Source of the DNA: Sclerurus mexicanus
Taxonomy: Eukaryota > Chordata > Aves > Passeriformes > Furnariidae
Length of the DNA: 64,000 bases
NCBI GenBank assembly: GCA_013396755.1
Contig: VWZF01005682.1
Location: 1,123,643-1,187,642, forward strand
Direction of reading: 5' to 3'
The notes beneath the pieces are model-generated. The model ran no database searches. It was given only the letters and a program-made list of their open reading frames with translations, and was not told where the DNA came from. Positions 9,501 to 21,296 of this stretch are shown here, piece after piece. Position 1 is the stretch's first letter. Each line of letters opens with the position of its first letter. The translations under genes were made by a program, and so were the position numbers.

Positions 9501-12500
9501 ACCCAGGAGCCATGGGCTTTATCTGCCTTTCACAAGGAATCCACCCCAGTGGTGACAATGAAAGTGTTTCAGATATGTCAGGGAAAGTGAGAAGGGGATA
9601 GGAGTGTAAGTACATGTATGTGGCACAGGAAGAAGTCCCCTAGCCCATCTCCTCATCTCCATCAGGTTTAACTTTAAAACCAGTGAGCAGTGGTGCTAGA
9701 TGCAGTTCAGTGATGCTCTTAATGAACACCAGTTCTCCATTTAATGGGTTCATGTAGAGGATCTGAGCCAGGTCAGCCTGTTTACTCAGAAGGAAATTAC
9801 TCCTCTTTATGACTTAAGTGTCATAAATGCACTTGGGCTTTCTAACCAGCAGCAGTAGTTGTTGTATTGCCAGGGCATGTGAGGAAAACTGAAGCAGCTC
9901 CAAATGACAATAGGACACAAATAAGTCAGAGCTGGGGGTGCCCAAGTAGATGTAGGATAGAGGAAGCTGATGGGAGATGCTGTATTCTGATGTGACCTGT
10001 TGGATCCCAATACCTGCATTGAAAGTGTCAGAGGCGGGCAGTGATTTTACTTCAGCCCTGTGCTGCTTTGGTTGCATTGGTAGCAAGCAAGGTCTGGGAG
10101 CACATATCAGGGCCAAGCAGCCATGATGAACCACATGCAGAGGAGGGGAAATTTGAAAAAGTTTGAAGGGAGCACCACTTTTCTTTTTGTTTCCTCTCTC
10201 ATAATATTGTTCTACGTAATGTATTTTTAATAAATGAAGTGAAATCTTACAGGGGAAGGAAAGTCTAGTATGGGCTCCTATCTGTTTTAAAGAGTGGTCA
10301 GGGAAGAGGTTTGGGGTTACTTTTCTACTGGAGCATCCTCAACACGTGCAGTGTTTTAACTTGCCCCTGGACAACCTGGGTTTTGGCAGAGCAGATGTAT
10401 GTGCCCAGACCCCCCCAGGCCATCCAATGGCTCCATTGGATCAGGTGGTGGAAGGCCTGTAAGATCAGGTGACTCCAGAGCTTCCAGTTGGCTGTTCCCA
10501 CGCACCCTTCCCTTGAGGAGCTGCGGTGCTCAGCTGCCCCAGATAGTGCTGAGGCACATGGGGAGAGGAGAGGGCTGCACCTCTGCACCTTGTAACCCCG
10601 GCGAAAACACTTCCATTTTCCATGGCACTCTTATTTCATCTCAGCATGGCTGCTCATAGGCAACCTGGAGGTAAAATCAACCCATACCACAATTCTGCAT
10701 TTCACCACACTGCCTCAGTGGCAAGTGCCTATTTCTTCTAAGAAGTTTCCTTTTTGGAACATGAAAATACAAGCATTAGCTGTTACTAATTTAGAGAGGA
10801 AAAGACTCTCATATCAACAGTCTATTTTTTACAAGATGGTTAGATCCTTTGCCTTTTCTCAATACATATTTACGATGGGCATTTAAATTAATCAAAAGGA
10901 ATGCCAAAAAACCCCTCAATCTAAACTAGTGTAAATAAAAAGCACCTTGCGGAAGGCAATGGTAATTCTGCAGATGGTAATTTCTGGTGGTTTATGTCAT
11001 GAAAATCTTGCCCTAGTCCATCCCAGGGGGAAGAGAAAGTCCTTCTAGCACAGTTTGGCAGTTCATCACTGATACAGCTCCCAGGAGACCAACCAAGCTA
11101 GGAGAAGGTTTAAATGAAAACATGTACATCCTTTTGAGTTGTTGTATATGAAAACTCTCAAATATTTAATTTTCTTTTTCTTTTTAAAAGGAGAGAAAAG
11201 AGAAGCAACCTTTATTTTTTGTATAAACTTTCACAAAACTCTGTTTCTATCTATATTTAACTAAGTGTGCCAATGAGGCTACTTGGCAACATCAATACAG
11301 ACATGGTATATATCAACTATTATCTGCTTTGGAAGCAAACTCCAGATAAACCTTTGGTATTGCTAATTTCTGATGGCCTTATCATAATGCCATACAGAAT
11401 TGATGTTCCCATTAAAATATGAGCTCCTGAAATAATGCTGCTCCTATGAGACTTGTACCTTTCTATTAAGAATGAGTCAGCTTCTAACCTCCTGTTTCTG
11501 GGTAAAAGAGCTGAAAATATCAATGAGCTGCAATACATCAAGCTAGAAATCAAATAAGAGAGAAAAAATCCAAAATTATTTCTGAAGATTAAATCACATA
11601 TTTGGGCCTGACATTCTGGATAGTTTGACAACTCTGAAATCAAGAGGGAGCAAACTTGTTGTTGTGCCCTGACGGTGACACAAGCTGCCTTTGGTGTTAT
11701 GGTGCCCTGATCCTGCAAAAAATTAATTAAGGTTTTGGGGTTAAACAAACACAGGGTCAGTCTTCCTGTTTCACAAAGTGGGACTGGGGCTTTTTTTGTG
11801 ATGGGTGACAGTTTCATGATATTTAAGCATATGCTAGATTTTTAACCTTAAATACCTTTTATCTATTTCCCTCTCAAGGAGCATTTTTGTATTCAAAGTA
11901 TTTTATCTGATGACTCATATTATCTGCAAATAATCAAGCTGAAATACTAATTGCTTTTGAAGAAGGAATAAACTATGTCATTGTTATGGATCACAAAAGC
12001 AATTTAATCTGTTCTTTAAGGCAGGAATAAAAGTTGCAAGCTTGTTTACAGAAATGGGGAAGGCAAAGGGCCCCTCTCTTTGAGCTGTGCAGACCGATGA
12101 GGAGAAGCAGCGTTCAAGTTGGGGTTGCACAATGCTACGGCTCTAATGAGCCTCTTCAGAAGAAATGGTGTTCATTTGTTCTCTCCAAAAGACACTCTGG
12201 AGTGCTTTTATTATAGCTTCTACAACCTGGGCAGTGTGTGTCACCAACTGCTCTGTAGAAGATTGCTTCCTTGGAGCTCTCACAGATGGTGACCCAGGCA
12301 GCCAGGGCTAATGCCCTTCTGTGCCCCATGGGACAGCTACCCTACAGCCACTGGTGTTTTCTCACAGTGACCCCAACAGCGAGGGCAGGTCTGTGGATCC
12401 AGAACTCTCCAACAATAGGTTTCCTAAAGCTCAGGTTGTGTTTTGAAGGGTCAAGAGAAAGCACTGACTTTTTTGTTTTCCCGAAACTGCTGGCTAGGTC

Positions 12501-13402
12501 AATGAGACTGGAAAATAGCAGCAGCCATTTCCAACAAAAATAACCAGCCACTGCAATGATCCCATCTTTAGTCTCCTACATATTGTCTTTGCAGGACTAT
12601 ATTGGGAGCTTAGCAAAGGGCAGGGGAGATGTTTGGAAAACTAGAATGATAGAATAATAGCATTGGTGTCGCTTGATTTACAATGCCCAGCTCAAACCTC
12701 TGCTCTCTCAGGCTCTGGATTTCTGACCTTTCCTCTGAATAATGATTTATTGTGCATAAGGATACTTACTGCTGCATTGAAATGACAAATGTACACAATC
12801 CTACAGCTTTTGTTTCCAAACAACCCTCATTTAAAAAGGAAGAGGAAGATCGAAGGCTCAATCATTTCTTGAGGAGCTTTTGCTCCCTTGATGTTGGAAA
12901 GTCATTTTCGGGGCAGTGACACCTGCCAACCTGAAGCATCAGGGGGGGGAAGCAGACCTACAAGCGAGGTGGCCCATGCGCACCGACACAGAACCCTGGT
13001 GTGTGGCAGCCTGGGCTGTGCTCAGGCGCACTCCATGTGTTGGTGCTGCACCAGCATGTGGTTCTGTTGCTACAAACAACTCCCTGTGCTGAAATGACTG
13101 CAGACTGATGCTGCCTTGGGTCTTCTCCTGACGTTGGGTGGTGTGAGAGGAGTCCTTCAACCCCAGACTGATTCAAATGCATGCTTTGAAATGAGGTTAC
13201 CTGGGAAGCCAAGGACTTTCTCCTAGAAGAGTTGAGCGCTGTTTTTCTTATGGCACGTGGCTGGTCTAGGAGATTATTATCAGCCCTATCACCACAGCAA
13301 ATGCCATTGCTGCTGCAGGTGAGGACACAGGACCAGGCTTGGGCAAACCTGAGACTTGTTATCTCCAGACCTGAGGTTCATCCGGCACAATTGCAGGGCC
13401 AT
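6538..13402. other. Intergenic, no gene seen
   Basis: No exon, RNA gene or clear interspersed repeat was recognised. Low-complexity spots are an A run at about 7830-7845 and a C/A run at about 8248-8264. Open frames reach 165 codons (minus strand, 11320-11817) but show no domain, and their length is compatible with chance in AT-rich DNA. Confidence 0.55.
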
Positions 13403-13695
13403 TGAAACATAGATGTGGGATGACTGAGTCTTTAAGGAACCTGTGGAGATCATATGATCCAACTTCTTACTCAAAGCAGGGCTAATTTTGACATTACAGC
13501 AGGTCACTCAGGGCTGCGTCCAGCTGAGTTTTGGAAATCTCTAAGGACAAAAAATACACAGCCCTTCTGGGCAGCCTCCTCCAGTTTTTGCAGTGTTTGT
13601 TTTTTTGTTTTGTTTTGTTTTTTGTTTGTTTTCCCCTAATACCCAGTCAGACTTTTCTTTGATATAACTTTTGTCTGGGCCCATGAAGTTTCTCC
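13403..13695 (-). mobile_element. CR1 LINE 3'-end fragment, reverse orientation
   Basis: The reverse-strand CR1 order is visible: GTGGAGATCATATGATCCAAC, CTCAAAGCAGGGCTAA, GTCACTCAGGGCTGCGTCCA, ATCTCTAAGGAC and TTCTGGGCAGCCTCCTCCAG, then CCTAATACCCAGTCAGACTT. A T-rich tract at about 13597-13632 separates the two matching halves. The fragment is strongly diverged. Confidence 0.8.
13597..13632. repeat. T-rich (GTTTT)n-like tract within CR1
   Basis: The tract consists of T runs separated by single G's. It sits where the reversed CR1 copy would have an A-rich segment, so it probably expanded from that or was inserted. Confidence 0.7.
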
Positions 13696-14729
13696 CCTCT
13701 TTCAGCATGAAATAATTTGCAAGTTTTAGATGAAAAGTGCCCATCATTCCCCACTGGTGAGACAGGCTGTCCTTGTGCATGCTGCTTTCCTTCTACTACC
13801 AGTTATCCCGGGTTGTGGACATGCCCTCCAGCTGCTATGTCCATTGGAGATAATTAACCCTTCCTCAGCTGAGGCTGTCCACATGGAAAGCTACAATAGC
13901 TTTTGTTGACAAAGCAGGAGAAGGCCTACCTTTAGGAGGAGGAAGAGACGCTGGTTGTTTTTCCCTGCTCCACTTGCAGCTCCTGTGTTTAGGAGCTGCA
14001 CACTCATGCCCAATCCCTCTGTGGTGTCCAGGTGCTTAGATTCGTTGACTGTGGAAGAGCTCTTCTCTTCAGGATGCAAATTAAGCAGAAATTACAATGT
14101 GCATGGGTTTTGTCGTTGTTGTTTTTGGTTTCCAAGTGTGTAGCTGGGGGATTTGTGTTACTAGAAAGCCACGGGCTCTCTGTGGAGTCATTCTGCATCC
14201 CAGGATAGAAGCCAAATGTATATGGGGGGCTGGTGAAAGCCGTGGGGAGCAGTACATTTGGGAAACACGGATGAAATAATCCTCAAGCAATTAATTTGTT
14301 TAGGAATTACAAAAGAGCCAGCAGGTGATTCTTTTGTTCTCTGACAGGGACAATAAACTCCTGCCTATAAAAAAGACTTTCTAAAAAAGCCTTTGAAGTG
14401 GAATCCATCAGAATTTTTTCAATGGAGTGGTTTTGACAGAAGATACTAATTTGTTGAAATGAAAATTATTAAAAAAATAGCCCAAAATGGTACAAAATGG
14501 TCACAAATCTGTAGAGGAAAAACATAAAAGGAATGCTTTCAATTCGTAAATTGTTCCTTTTAAAAAAATCTGGAATTTCACAGTTATATTTTTAAAGTTA
14601 CATGTTCTCTAGGGGTTTTTTTTAACATCACGGCTGACATGTCATGAAATCATCATGGCGCATAATAACATCTTATCATTTCTAGCTCAGAGTGTTGCCT
14701 GTTTGTTGTAGTGAAACAGTTTGGCACCT
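13696..14729. other. Intergenic, no gene seen
   Basis: Mixed-composition sequence with no recognisable exon or repeat. The part after about 14280 is AT-rich. Confidence 0.55.
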
Positions 14730-14809
14730 GATCAAAGTGTCTCCTGCCTGTCTTGTAAAAAAAATAATGTCAAACTTCCATTACAACACAGACAGGAGAC
14801 ACTTTGATC
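14730..14809. other. Long hairpin-forming inverted repeat
   Basis: The arms 14730-14758 and 14781-14809 are 29 bases each and pair at 27 positions; the mismatches are 14747/14792 (C/A) and 14752/14787 (C/C). The loop is 22 bases. The size, near-perfect stem and loop length resemble a pre-miRNA, but a palindromic MITE remnant would look the same. I recognise no known miRNA in the arms. No TA or other target duplication flanks the arms. Confidence 0.7.
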
Positions 14810-15801
14810 TAGAAAAGAAAATATGTTAGTGTTTACTAAGTGGCAGATGGTTTTAATAGTTTTAAAATGAAACAATAAAAAAAATAAGATATTCTTATAT
14901 AATATGCAGCACAAATGAAATGCCATGAAATTATATGAAAAGAACCCTAAACGACAGATAAAAAGCAGGAAAGAGCATTTCTAAAGAGCAACTCTTTTTT
15001 TTTGGTGAGGGTTTTTCCTTTGCCATTTGCTTTTGACCAGGCCGGGTTTGCCAGGCACTGAGCCTGCCCCACACTCTGCTGGTGGCATGGAGGCATGGAG
15101 CTGGCAGGGCTGCGAGGCTGGAAATGTCTAACTTGTTTAAAAAGGAAGATGAGGTTGATCAGTATGACAAAGATGATTCTTGCATTGTAGCCATTGGCTT
15201 GTTTAATGTCCAAAAAACATTCCAGATCAGCAAGAACCCATTTTTGGCAAATAAATTTCTTAAACAAAAATAAAACCCAAAAGGGATGCTCAATCTGGAG
15301 CATAAACTTGAGACACTTAACAGTGGTACTGGAGGATCTGTTCCAGGAATCAGCATGCTGAGCTCCAGGTCTGACTCAAGCCTGACTCTAGCTATTTGGG
15401 AAGTGAGTACCAATGTCACACCATATGTGTAAGCATATTAATGTTATTAATATTATTATTGTTGTTATTAACATCATTATTATTAACATTATTATTTTAA
15501 TATTCATTCCAGCATCAAACAGATTCATATGATAGTGTACACACAGTGAACACCATCCAGAAACCAACATACACAGTCATCAAACGAAGGCACCCCAGCA
15601 AGAGCAGAAGGAAATAAGACCAGCTCCAGGCTGGCTTACCAATATGGTCAAAATCAGTAGAAAGTAAAAATGTCCTTTTCTCTCGCAGGTCCTTGTTGTT
15701 AGGTAGGTTTGTAAAAGCCCAGTAGCGGTTCCCATTCCCCTATGATATCTCATCCTGCTCTATGATAGTTGTTATCCAATAATGTGAAACCATAACTGCT
15801 G
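14810..15801. other. Intergenic, AT-rich, no gene seen
   Basis: Nothing coding was recognised. A degenerate ATT repeat lies at 15437-15504 and a short T run near 14994-15002. Confidence 0.55.
15437..15504. repeat. Degenerate (ATT)n microsatellite
   Basis: TTATTAATATTATTATTGTT-type sequence continues for about 68 bases with several substitutions. Confidence 0.8.
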
Positions 15802-15905
15802 ATCATAGAATCACTGAAGTTGAAAAAGACCCCTAAGATCATCTAGTCCAACCATATAGCAACAGCTGAGCTTGTGGCTACCCATGTCCCCGAAGTGCTG
15901 GATGT
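15802..15905 (-). mobile_element. CR1 LINE 3'-terminal fragment, reverse orientation
   Basis: It begins ATCATAGAATCACTGAAG, the reversed CR1 terminus, and continues with AAAAAGACCCCTAAGATCAT and CTAGTCCAACC. A CATGTCCCCGAAGTGCTG segment typical of reversed CR1 follows. The copy is 5'-truncated at about 15905, as usual for CR1. Confidence 0.85.
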
Positions 15906-18195
15906 GTGCAGGCAGCTGCTGACAGCATGGCTGGCTAGTGGTGGGACATCACACTGGTGTCTTAGCATGGGCTTCCAGCTGCACAGGCATCTGCCAAATG
16001 GAAGAGCAGCTGACTGCTGGCCCTCCTGAATCAGGCTGAGTCAAGTTCTCAACAGACATGAGATGGCCAGAAATGTGTTTGCAATTGTGCCATCAAAACT
16101 GGGGATGTCCAAGCCCAAGGCACAGCTGCTCTGCCAGGAGAGGCAGCTGTGGCATGGAGTGGTGGTGCTTCCTGCCTGTCCCTGAGGGCCTGAGCCTGCA
16201 GTCCTCTTGCGTTCCAAGATGCTGAGCATCTGCCTGTCTGACCTGTCTGCAGGATTGAGCCAGCACAGCTTGCAGTGTGTCCTGTAAACTTTTCACCATA
16301 AGATTCCCTGTATGTGGCTTTGTTGAGTTCTGCCTGTAATATTAGGAAAAAGCCAAAGAGAGAAAGGGTGACAATGGGGTATTGAAAGGGAATGATGTTC
16401 AGCTGGGGCATCAAGCTGTTTTCTTCACTGGTGGTTTCAGAGGCATACAATCACACAGAGCAGGTGTTGGTAACTTCATGACAGATCCTAAAACCACAAG
16501 GAGAGCTGGGGAGTAGAGATAATATGTCCTGACAGCTTTGACACTGGGATCACAATGACTTTTTCCTGGAAAACCCATGAGACGTTGAGGAACTGTATAG
16601 ATGATGGATTCATGGCACCCTGATCTCTTCCCTTGTGTATCTGCAGGGTGAAGCAGTCGATGCCCCTGCCACCTCTAGAAGGTTAAGGGGGTAACCTGGG
16701 AATGGTGGCAGCCTTCCCACTGAAAAGGCAGCAGCTTCCCACTGTGCTCTTCATAGCACACCTATGGAAAACAAGGCCATGGCACATGAAGGGTTAGTGC
16801 AGGAGGAAGCACAGAGAAGAAGAAAGGCTCAAGTCAGCCAAAAAGCTGAAATTGTAGGAAGTTTCACTGAAAAGACAGGGAAAAAAGGAAGAGAAAGGAA
16901 GATTTCAGTAGATCCAAGCCTGCTGAGTGGTATAAAGGAGAAAAACACTGCTGGCATGAAACCCTTCCAGCTGCTTTCCACAGACCCGGCACAGCGAATT
17001 TGTCACAGGAAATAAAGCGGAGAAAGACAGTGAGATGGGCCAAGGCAAGGAGGGCACATGGAAGGATGCTTTCTGCCTTCAGCAAGGCCAGGGGGCTGAG
17101 CTCACCTCTGCGTGCAGGCCTGTGACCAGCACTGGATTTCGGGGATTTCGGGTGCTCTCAGAGGCACACGGTGGGGATGTGGATGGGGTTTGATGGGGAA
17201 ATGTCCCCTGAGGATTGGCAAAAGCAATTGCATCAGCTCTTCCCTGACCACTAAGGGTGAAGCAGGCAGAGGAGTGGGTACTGCCTGCTTGGTTTGCCTC
17301 CTGCAGCACCCAAACATTTTGCAACTTCTACAAGCATCTGGAGGAAGGGTGCTCTCAACCCATGATTCAGAACTTGCTGCAAGACCTGTCAATCCCTGAC
17401 TTTGTGCAACAGATGAATCAGGAGCGAAAAAAAAAAGGAAATAGGAAGGCCACTGGGCTCGCTCTTCAGTCAGTTCCAGTGCATGCAAATGTGCTTCAGC
17501 CTCCTGCCACCGTTCAGGCAGATGAGAACACCTTCAGCAGTGGTGACATTGCACATCCACAGGATACCTTTCTCTCCTGGGCACTCTGCAAACCCTAGTT
17601 TAACCTGAGTGGGATATACAGGTTCTAGTTGCAAGTATTTTACAGCTAGAGCTGAGTGAGTCACTCCACTTCCTCAATAGCCAGTGGGAAGGAAGAAACA
17701 CCTTCCTCCAGACCTGGATTACATTGGCGCTGGATGGGACACCTTGCCCTCATACTGACCAGCAGCAGAACCCTGGCTGGTGCTCAGAAGTGATGCTGCA
17801 TGTCAGGATGCCTCAGAGGAGGGACACCTCTGCTCCACTCACACCATCACCACACGGTGCTGTTTGGTCTCTCAACCCCCCTGCAGTCCCAGCCAAGCAG
17901 CACCTGCCCTGGGTGCTGGCGGCTTCTACTGGCAGTAGAAGCAAATTAATGAAGAAAGAGGGGAAGACTGCTATTGCATCCTCAGGTGCAAGAGATATTA
18001 GTCCTTGCTCAGTCTAGGAGATGAAGTGGCTGTTGAGAAGATGCCTTTCAGATGTGACATGATGTGTCAGGAGTCTCCACTGGGGAAAGTTACCAGTCAG
18101 GCATGGTGGGAAGGCCCTGCCATCACATCCTGCAATCAACTTGCCCGGGTAGGACTCAGGAGCTGTGAACCCAAACCTCTGCCAGTTCCTGGGGG
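15906..18195. other. Intergenic, no gene seen
   Basis: Moderately GC-rich sequence with overlapping short open frames on both strands, which is the pattern of stop-poor non-coding DNA. No domain or exon was recognised. Confidence 0.5.
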
Positions 18196-18225
18196 ATGGG
18201 ATGGGATGGGATGGGATGGGATGGG
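18196..18225. repeat. (ATGGG)6 microsatellite
   Basis: Six perfect ATGGG units follow a short G run. Confidence 0.95.
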
Positions 18226-18321
18226 GAGAAGTTACCAGCAAGGTAAATGTTAGGTTAAATGCCATGGTGTTGCAGAAAAGAAACACTGGGAAGTGAAATG
18301 ATGGGTGGTATAATAGGAAAA

Positions 18322-18646
18322 GAGAACTACAAGAAAGCTGGAAAGAGACCCTTTACATGGGCATATAATGATAGGACAAGAGGTAATAGCTTCAATCTGA
18401 AAGAGAGTAGCTTTAGATTGGCTATTGGAAAGAAATTCTGTATTGTGAAAGTGGTGACACATTGGAACAGGTTGCCCAGAGAAGTTGTGGATGCCCCATC
18501 CCTGAAAGTGTTCAAGGCCTGGGTGGATGGGGATTTGAGCAACCTCTTTTAGTGGAAGGTGTCCTTGCCCATGCCAGGGTAGGGTGAAACTGGATGATTT
18601 TGGGTTAGATGGTCCCTTCTGACCCAAACTATTCTATGATTCTGTG
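18322..18646 (+). mobile_element. CR1 LINE 3' end with the last part of ORF2
   Basis: This is the longest CR1 3' piece in the window. The sequence ATAATGATAGGACAAGAGGT through ACAGGTTGCCCAGAGAAGTT and GTGTTCAAGGCCTGGGTGGA follows the CR1 consensus closely. It ends CCAAACTATTCTATGATTCTGTG. Its frame encodes the C-terminus of the CR1 reverse-transcriptase protein, including HWNRLPREVVDAPSLKVFKA, up to a stop at 18550-18552. The 5' part of the LINE is missing. Confidence 0.92.
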
Positions 18647-19444
18647 AAAGTGGGTTTACAGGTTAAAGCTATCAGGTTAACGAAGGTGTAGAAGACAACC
18701 TGAGATGCAGTTTGTGTTTTTCACCTTTGGTATTTAGAAAAGGTTTACAAGAACTAGCACTAATGCATATAAGATACAGGCCTGTGCACGTAGCTTCTTG
18801 GTTCATCCCCAGGAAGAAGTGAGCAGGGACAGGATGGGAACAGCTTTAGTGACAGGTACCAACAGAAATGTAGAAAGGCTGTTGCTCTATTCTCAGAGGT
18901 GACAAGCTAGGAGCAATGGCCTGAAGCTGAAGTAGGAGCAGAGTTCAAGTTAGACTTTGAGATATGGGCTGAGCAATGAAGAGAAGTCATCTACTGGGGT
19001 GAAGCTGCCTGGATTTGCACGAAGCCTAACAAGTGATTTGGAAATGGATTCTATCATCAGGGCATTTTTGTCAAAATACAGTCCCCCTGGCCATCTTAGT
19101 AAAGAAAAAAGTTTGAGTTTCTGAGAGTCAGCACTAAATCTATGCCATTATCAGTTCTGTGTTTTTAAGATGGGTCTCCAGATAATGAAACTAATTCCAT
19201 TTTTCAATCGAAATTTCTGTGTCATTTGCTGGTGAGTGTGTGCAAATAATGAACACCCCTCAGGGTTAAATACTACAAATTTTTTTTCTCAGAAATCAGT
19301 CAGTTGAGGTAATCATTTACAGCTGGAAAAAATCCTATTTGCTCCCAAATCCATCTATGAGCTTCAGGAGATGAGGCTACTTACTCAGCTGTGAGCTATT
19401 GACTTGGTTTCAGTTACAACACGCTTCACCTTCTGTGCTCATTA

Positions 19445-19463
19445 CTCCTCCTCCTCCTCCTCT
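19445..19463. repeat. (CTC)n short microsatellite
   Basis: Six perfect CTC units, followed by TCTTCC. Confidence 0.9.
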
Positions 19464-21240
19464 TCCTTTTTGACATCCTGGTGCTCCAGGTGCTCTGAGG
19501 CAGAGTTTGTATCATTTGTTCCTACAGGACTGGATTAGTGGGATGAACATGCAGGGAGAACGCACAGGAGGCAGCATTTGTGCTGTCTGCCCAAGGATGC
19601 TTGAAACTGCTGGGCACCTTGTTCTGGCAAGGAACAGTTTGGAGATAACGACAACTTATCAGGTATGCCTAAAAAGCTGCTAATATTTTTTTTTTTTTAA
19701 ATCTTTTCCATCTTAGTTAAAGGTCACAGAGTCAAAAAGCCACAGCAGCCCAAGTTCTTAAAGCTCAGGACTAAGAACCAATCCCAGCTTGGCCAGACTT
19801 TGCTGGACCTGTGCAAGAAGATAGCCTTACACAATGATTTGTACCAGCATGCTCATATAGAAATGTTATGTTTGGGTGTGTTTAGTGTGATCACTGGAAC
19901 ATATGAAAAACAAATGCCTTTGAAAGCACTTCAAGGCTTGTGAAAGCTTGAGCAGGTTTGAAAAGCCTCTAGGTACCAACAGAGCACAGTGCAGCTCAGA
20001 GACCAGATGCTCACAGCCCCCAGGGCCCCCCATCCCTGTCTGAGAAGGTGGCCCAGTTCACCCCAGTTAGAAGTCTCTAATAAGCTTGTAACCTAAAACA
20101 AGAAACACAAGAGCAAGTTCTGTCACCTGGACTCACCCAAAAGTCTTCCCTTGAGTGTGATTAAAGATAATGCAGATAACAGCAGTGACAGTCACTACCC
20201 ACTAGATACCAACATGCATGAGAATAGCCCATGAGAACAGCCCGACAGCCACCCCCATGCTGCCCACTGTCCCAGGTACCAAGCAAGACTCTTGCCAGCT
20301 TTCATGTTCATACATGTTTTCTAGCAACACGTAGCAGCCATTAAATACTGAATGCTGAAAGTCTGGGGAGGAAAGGCAGCAAAATGAACTTTATTGCATT
20401 TTCCAGAGCTTTTTCCTAAGCCACAAACACAAGTTTCAGAAGGAACCATGCCAGGCTGGTGACTGCTTTTCACCTTCCAACTCAGCCCGCTGCTTCCCCT
20501 TGCTGCCCACCCCTTGGAAGCATTTTCATACCTGGTTTGCAGACAACAAAACCAAAGAGACACAGCAGCTGTATTCTACAGGGGACTTCTCCTGTGGCTT
20601 CAAAAATATGGGTGGGGAGAGAGGGAAAAGGAGTTTTCAGTTGCTAGTGCTTTGCTCTTCTGCTCTGCTAGGTCATGTGAAAACAGACACAGAAAGGCAA
20701 GATAAGGAACTCTGTTGGTTTCATCTTCTAACCTCAAACAACAAACGCTCCTCACATGTGGTCATGTTGCTTCGAAGAAAGGATAAGCCCACCTGCAAAA
20801 AAACGCAATATAGTAACTGAAAAGTAATATTTAGTCAAAGAGGAGCTGTAAATAGAATAGAAGGTGCCCTAAGATCTGAAAGCCTCAACAACTCAATAAT
20901 GTCTCTCTCAGGAAGTTTTTTCTTTTTCTCTTGTTGATATGCTTCAGTTACTATTGATATAGGCACCTCCTCCCAACAACCACCTAAATTGTTTACCCTA
21001 CCCTTCCAACCCATTAAAAGAGATGCTTTTCAGCATGTTCCTTATGTGAAATATGCTAAGATGTTGCAACTTCTATTCAGGTTTTTTTGAGTCAGTACAA
21101 TGAAGCAGCATGAGATAGGGCTCTGAGGCTGGGAACAAACACGGAAAGGAGAAGTTCATCAATTTATAGTAATTTTGGACTGCTGGGTTTCATTTTCCTG
21201 TGTATTGCTAGCATGGTCTTACCGAACAGGTTGAATATTT

Positions 21241-21296
21241 AAAAAAAAAAAACCAAACCAAACAAAAAACCCCCAAACAAACCAAAAAACCAAAAC
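21241..21296. repeat. A-rich tract with CCAAAC words
   Basis: A12 is followed by CCAAACCAAACAAAAAACCC and similar words. Tracts of the same kind occur at 44339-44380 and, reversed, at 61755-61810. Confidence 0.85.

Noticed and set aside
11320..11817. 165-codon minus-strand frame
   Set aside because: No domain, signal peptide or splice context is recognised, and the length fits chance for 64 kb in six frames.
12640..12690. CR1-like start (AGAATGATAGAATAATAGCA)
   Set aside because: Only the low-information GATAGAAT words match; the CR1 sequence that should follow is absent.
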